Assembly: GCA_009733575.1 (NCBI GenBank) | Contig: ML770041.1 | Span: 1-23,433, forward strand | Source: Gymnopus androsaceus JB14 | Taxonomy: Eukaryota; Basidiomycota; Agaricomycetes; Agaricales; Omphalotaceae | Length of the DNA: 23,433 nt | Direction: 5' to 3' | Part shown: in pieces, positions 20,429-23,433 of the stretch | Layout: every line of letters starts with the position of its first letter | Position numbering within the stretch: position 1 is the stretch's first letter | The notes under the pieces: model-generated | The model's input: the letters and a program-made list of their open reading frames with translations, nothing else | Told to the model about the DNA's origin: nothing | Databases searched by the model: none | Program-made: the position numbers and the translations under genes

Positions 20429-22144
20429 ATGGCAGATTCAACAAACAAGAATCCTGCTTCTTCGCTACCGCCAAGCTCGCCTCCTAGTATATCATCGTCT
20501 GACGTTGATATTGTTCCACCCTCCGATCCAATGGAATTGGAAGAGTTTCGGTTGGAAAAAACCAACAAGAAGTTGTTTAAAACAATGGAAGGTAAAGATT
20601 TTATGTGGTCAGTAGGCACTATGTCTCAATACTGACGGTTGAGGTACTAGAGCCCCCAAGTGTTTTGAAGGGTCAGGCCAGTACGGCTAAGGCTGAATCG
20701 GCCAAAATTCCATCCACATCTACTTCCAGTACTTTGACTCTTAAATCCACGAGCAAAGTGCCCATCAAGAAGGTCTATCAGCTTCGTTCAGGACGCAAGG
20801 TGTATAATCTTCGCTCGTCAAAAAAATCCAAGTAGTTGTAAAATATGACTCAAAATGCTTATCTTTGGATCTTTGTAACATGTTTCATAAAATACTTCCA
20901 CTGCGCCCAAGTCGGCTAAATAGATTTACTGGATCCAAGTCTACCACGAAACGTTTTTCAAATGTGGGCTCCGCTACTTCTCTCTCTATAGCTTCCATCA
21001 TATACATGGATCCCAGAAAATTGGACAGAATTTGGGACATCATGGGCCCTGAAAAGGCTATTGATACTCTTAATATTCAATTTGCGGATGGACAAAGTGT
21101 TACGATTGGTGAAAATGACTGGTACGTATCCCTTTTTTGTTATTGCTCATTCTTACGACCGTGAAATAGTGTTTTTATCCATAACGAAGAATACGCCGCT
21201 GCAATGAAGCGAAAAGATCTCAACAGCCTGCTTTTTCTTTGGTTCGGAAAGGTTCATGAGATCCGACGTGTTCAAGCGGGCACACTTGTTCGAATCCAAT
21301 GGTTTTACAATTTTCAACAGGCCAAGGCTCTGATTGTCAGGTATGGATAATGTACGCATCAGTTATATATTAGAATCTCTTAGTTTAGCAATTTATCCTA
21401 GGGGTATGGGTGACCAAGCAGCAGTAAAGTTTGGTGCGGGGGCTGGAGAATATGAGTTGTATCTCAGTGATCATTTCCAGGCCGTGGATGCTGACTGCAT
21501 TCTAGGTGAGTATTATGGCTTCTTGCTCATGGCAGAAGTTTAATTTATTTGCAGATAAGGCGCGCATTGTTACTTTCAACGAAGGAGATAGTCAGCAATG
21601 CTGGATCGAACACGACCAATGGTATACAAGAGGATCACTCACAGTTACCAAAGGGGGGACCTCAACCAGAGTAGGCGCGATGACCCTGGCATTCTTGCCA
21701 AATCTCTCGCGCTCATGCTGTAATGAGATTTATAACCTCGAACAAGACCAACAGGTCTTTTGCAGTGGTTGTAAATGTTTTCAGCATATTCATCATCTGG
21801 AGGAAATCAACAATTTCGAGCGATCCATTCCCGCTACTACCAGTCTTTTCGAACGGTCGGCACATCTTCCCATAATCCGAGGCTTAGGTTGGTATGATGA
21901 TTTGACAGAGCTAGGATTTGACGAGGATGATTTCCTGCCCTGGGTTTCTGTCGGGAGTCAAGGTTTACTCAATTACGCTCGTCACCGTTTGGGAAAGAAT
22001 GGCAAGTTCAAAAGGCCTAAAGTTACAGAGGGTTATGGGACTCGAGAAGAAGCAATAATGGCATTTGATAGATGCGCCAAGGTAGTTGAGGTTCTGGGAG
22101 GAAACAGAAGCTGGAAATGCTTGACTTGCAAAGGCGTAATCTAA
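20429..22144 (+). CDS. BAH-domain protein with split PHD-like zinc finger, 468 aa
   Basis: Exons 20429-20591, 20651-20831, 20924-21121, 21170-21340, 21402-21505 and 21555-22144 total 1407 nt and stay in frame. The first 110 residues are Ser/Pro/Lys-rich, probably disordered, with basic LRSGRK and LRSSKKSK motifs. A BAH domain follows at about residues 160-290, shown by NDWCVFIHNEEY, LWFGKVHEIRRV, LVRIQWFYNFQQA, ELYLSDHFQAVDADCIL and ARIVTFNE. BAH domains bind nucleosomes or modified histones. Next comes a PHD-like finger: paired Cys at 327/328, CSGC at 342-345 and His352. About 105 residues later the closing WKCLTC motif stands at the extreme C-terminus, so the finger appears split by an insertion. 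The gene lies 246 bp after the dioxygenase gene and 100 bp before the next one, all on the plus strand. The intron ending at 20923 is the least certain join. Confidence 0.85.
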
Positions 22145-22244
22145 TAGTACTTGTTGGTAAATATCTATTCGTTTGTTTGTACAGCAATTAGATTCCGTCA
22201 ACGATGATCGACTTAAAAAGAATTGCCTTTGTGTTTTGATCTTC

Positions 22245-23433
22245 ATGAATTCCCCCACCTCACCCAATCACTCTGACAGCCCTGGTCGCACCAAACGTGA
22301 TGAATTATTGGCTACTCTTGCTGGGGTTCTGTCCCTTTCATTTGAGTCGCCAATACCCTTAATCAGCATGCAAAGTCCCGGAATACAACAAACATCCAAC
22401 CCACTATTAGATGGTCCAACATCTCGCTATGCACAAAATCCTTTATTTCAATCGAATGTCAGTTATAAATTCACTTTGTATCCATTAACAATAAATAGAA
22501 TAATGTTATATCGTAGAATTCCGGTTCCAACACTACCAACTCTGATAAATCATCTTATCCTTCAAGTCCCCTGTTCATCCCTCCCAGCGTATCGTCAGGA
22601 AATCATTCCAAAAATCCTCTGTTCCACGGCTCGGCTGATAACCCATCATATTCCTCAATGTCACTAGCGCAAAGCCCTGTACCTTTGTTTATCCCCCCTC
22701 TGTCGTCGCTTGGAGAACATATGGATTCTCCTACCTCTAGCAATGGCTCATCTGAAACGGCTTCATTAGCGATCTCAGGTGAAAACCTAGCGGATGATAC
22801 TCCACGACCTAAAATCCCGGAGGATGAGACATATGAAGAGAGTGAGGAGGAGCTCTTTACGGGCGACTATGTCGAAGAAGAGGTCGATGCTGTTGAAAAT
22901 GGTTTATGGTCAGACACAGGTAAGATCCCAAGCATGCTGTATGAAAGATCTAATGGTTGGCCTTGTAGACGAAGTATATCGCGATCCTAACAATATGTTA
23001 GTGATTTTGGACCAGCTGAATAGTCTCGAACCCACAGTCTGGATTGAGTATGCATGTTTGGAGAACTATCTTATTGGTCAACGACTATCCATGGCTCAAG
23101 ATGATCTCCATTGCCTCTATATTCCTCAGGCATTTCATGCACACAATCCTACCGAAAATCATATCGACATCGAAAGTCTGGAAAAATATCGCCAATGTTT
23201 TGGATATAACCCTAATCAGCCTCGAAAGCCGGTCTGTACCTTGATCAATCCTCGGAGAATCCATTGGTGGTGTCTCTATGTTGACCGTGACGCCAATGAA
23301 GCATACGTTCTAGGTCGTGGAACTTCTGCAAAGGTTGATGCTCGTGGAGACCTGACATGGCAAACATGGCGAGGAGATCTTATTTGGAAGCGCCTCTGCC
23401 AGCTGCATGGATGGCCAGATGATCTTCCTGAAC
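22245..23433 (+). CDS. C48 (Ulp1)-like peptidase homologue, partial at window end
   Basis: Exons 22245-22457, 22517-22919 and 22969 to the window end, in frame; the C-terminus lies outside. Residues 1-205 are Ser/Pro-rich and low in structure, with short repeats (NPLF and PLFIPP motifs) followed by an acidic stretch (DETYEESEEELF). The third exon reads like the core of an Ulp1-type cysteine peptidase. TVWIEYACLENYLIGQRL suits the helix that positions substrate. CTLINPRRIHWWCLYVDRD fits the catalytic histidine strand (HW), and TWRGDLIWKRLCQLHGW fits the region before the nucleophile. The residue 17 after the His, where the other C48 protein here has Asp, is Gly in AYVLGR. The catalytic Cys would lie past the window. 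It may be a divergent or inactive member. No functional assignment is possible beyond family likeness. Confidence 0.6.

Noticed and set aside
1..23433. A KDZ or other transposase gene within the window
   Set aside because: No transposase-like motif (for example a DDE/D catalytic core or CxC cysteine cluster) was found in any spliced or unspliced frame I read.
1..23433. tRNA, rRNA or CRISPR features
   Set aside because: I recognised no cloverleaf, ribosomal sequence or spaced-repeat array by eye. The only arrays are the 7-bp minisatellite and the inverted-repeat elements. A dedicated RNA-gene scan was not possible.

Overview
The window looks like a piece of a mushroom-forming basidiomycete (Agaricomycete) nuclear genome. 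Genes are split by many short introns (mostly 45-65 bp, GT...CTRAY...AG). It also holds a TET/JBP-like dioxygenase, a BAH-PHD protein, SUMO-peptidase-like (C48) proteins and non-autonomous DNA transposons, a mix typical of expanded, mobile-element-linked families in that class. All exon models were joined by hand from splice sites. Five models stay in frame from start to stop or to the window edge, which supports them, but none was checked against transcripts.

Left part (1-9627). A broken, intron-bearing histone H4 copy lies on the minus strand (436-818). A four-exon gene of unknown function follows on the plus strand (1572-3128). A 7-bp minisatellite (3418-3555) separates its 3' end from the 3' end of an 11-exon Ulp1/SENP-type cysteine peptidase on the minus strand (3665-6754, 846 aa, full His/Asp/Gln/Cys site). 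Head to head with the peptidase, about 200 bp away, is a five-exon plus-strand gene (6961-9627, 815 aa). Its C-terminal half has the hallmarks of an ATP-grasp fold.

Middle (9628-14913). This is gene-poor wreckage. An intron-bearing fragment of acetyl-CoA carboxylase (biotin carboxylase region, minus strand, about 10436-12110) carries at least two in-frame stops and two frameshifts. About 1.9 kb follow without a clear gene. Two small inverted-repeat elements then sit side by side: a nested palindrome at 13993-14152 and a MITE-like element at 14155-14296.

Right part (14914-23433). Three plus-strand genes lie in tandem: a 14-exon, 1431-aa TET/JBP-like 2-oxoglutarate dioxygenase with a long uncharacterised C-terminal region (14914-20182), a 468-aa BAH protein with a split PHD-like finger (20429-22144), and the start of a second, unusual C48-like protein cut by the window end (22245 onward). 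A 256-bp hAT-like MITE with a perfect 8-bp target duplication sits in intron 2 of the dioxygenase gene. A putative DNA-base oxidase, a chromatin reader and a SUMO-peptidase-like protein in a row suggest a chromatin-directed cassette, possibly carried by a transposon. No transposase is visible in the window, so the mobile-cassette idea remains inference.
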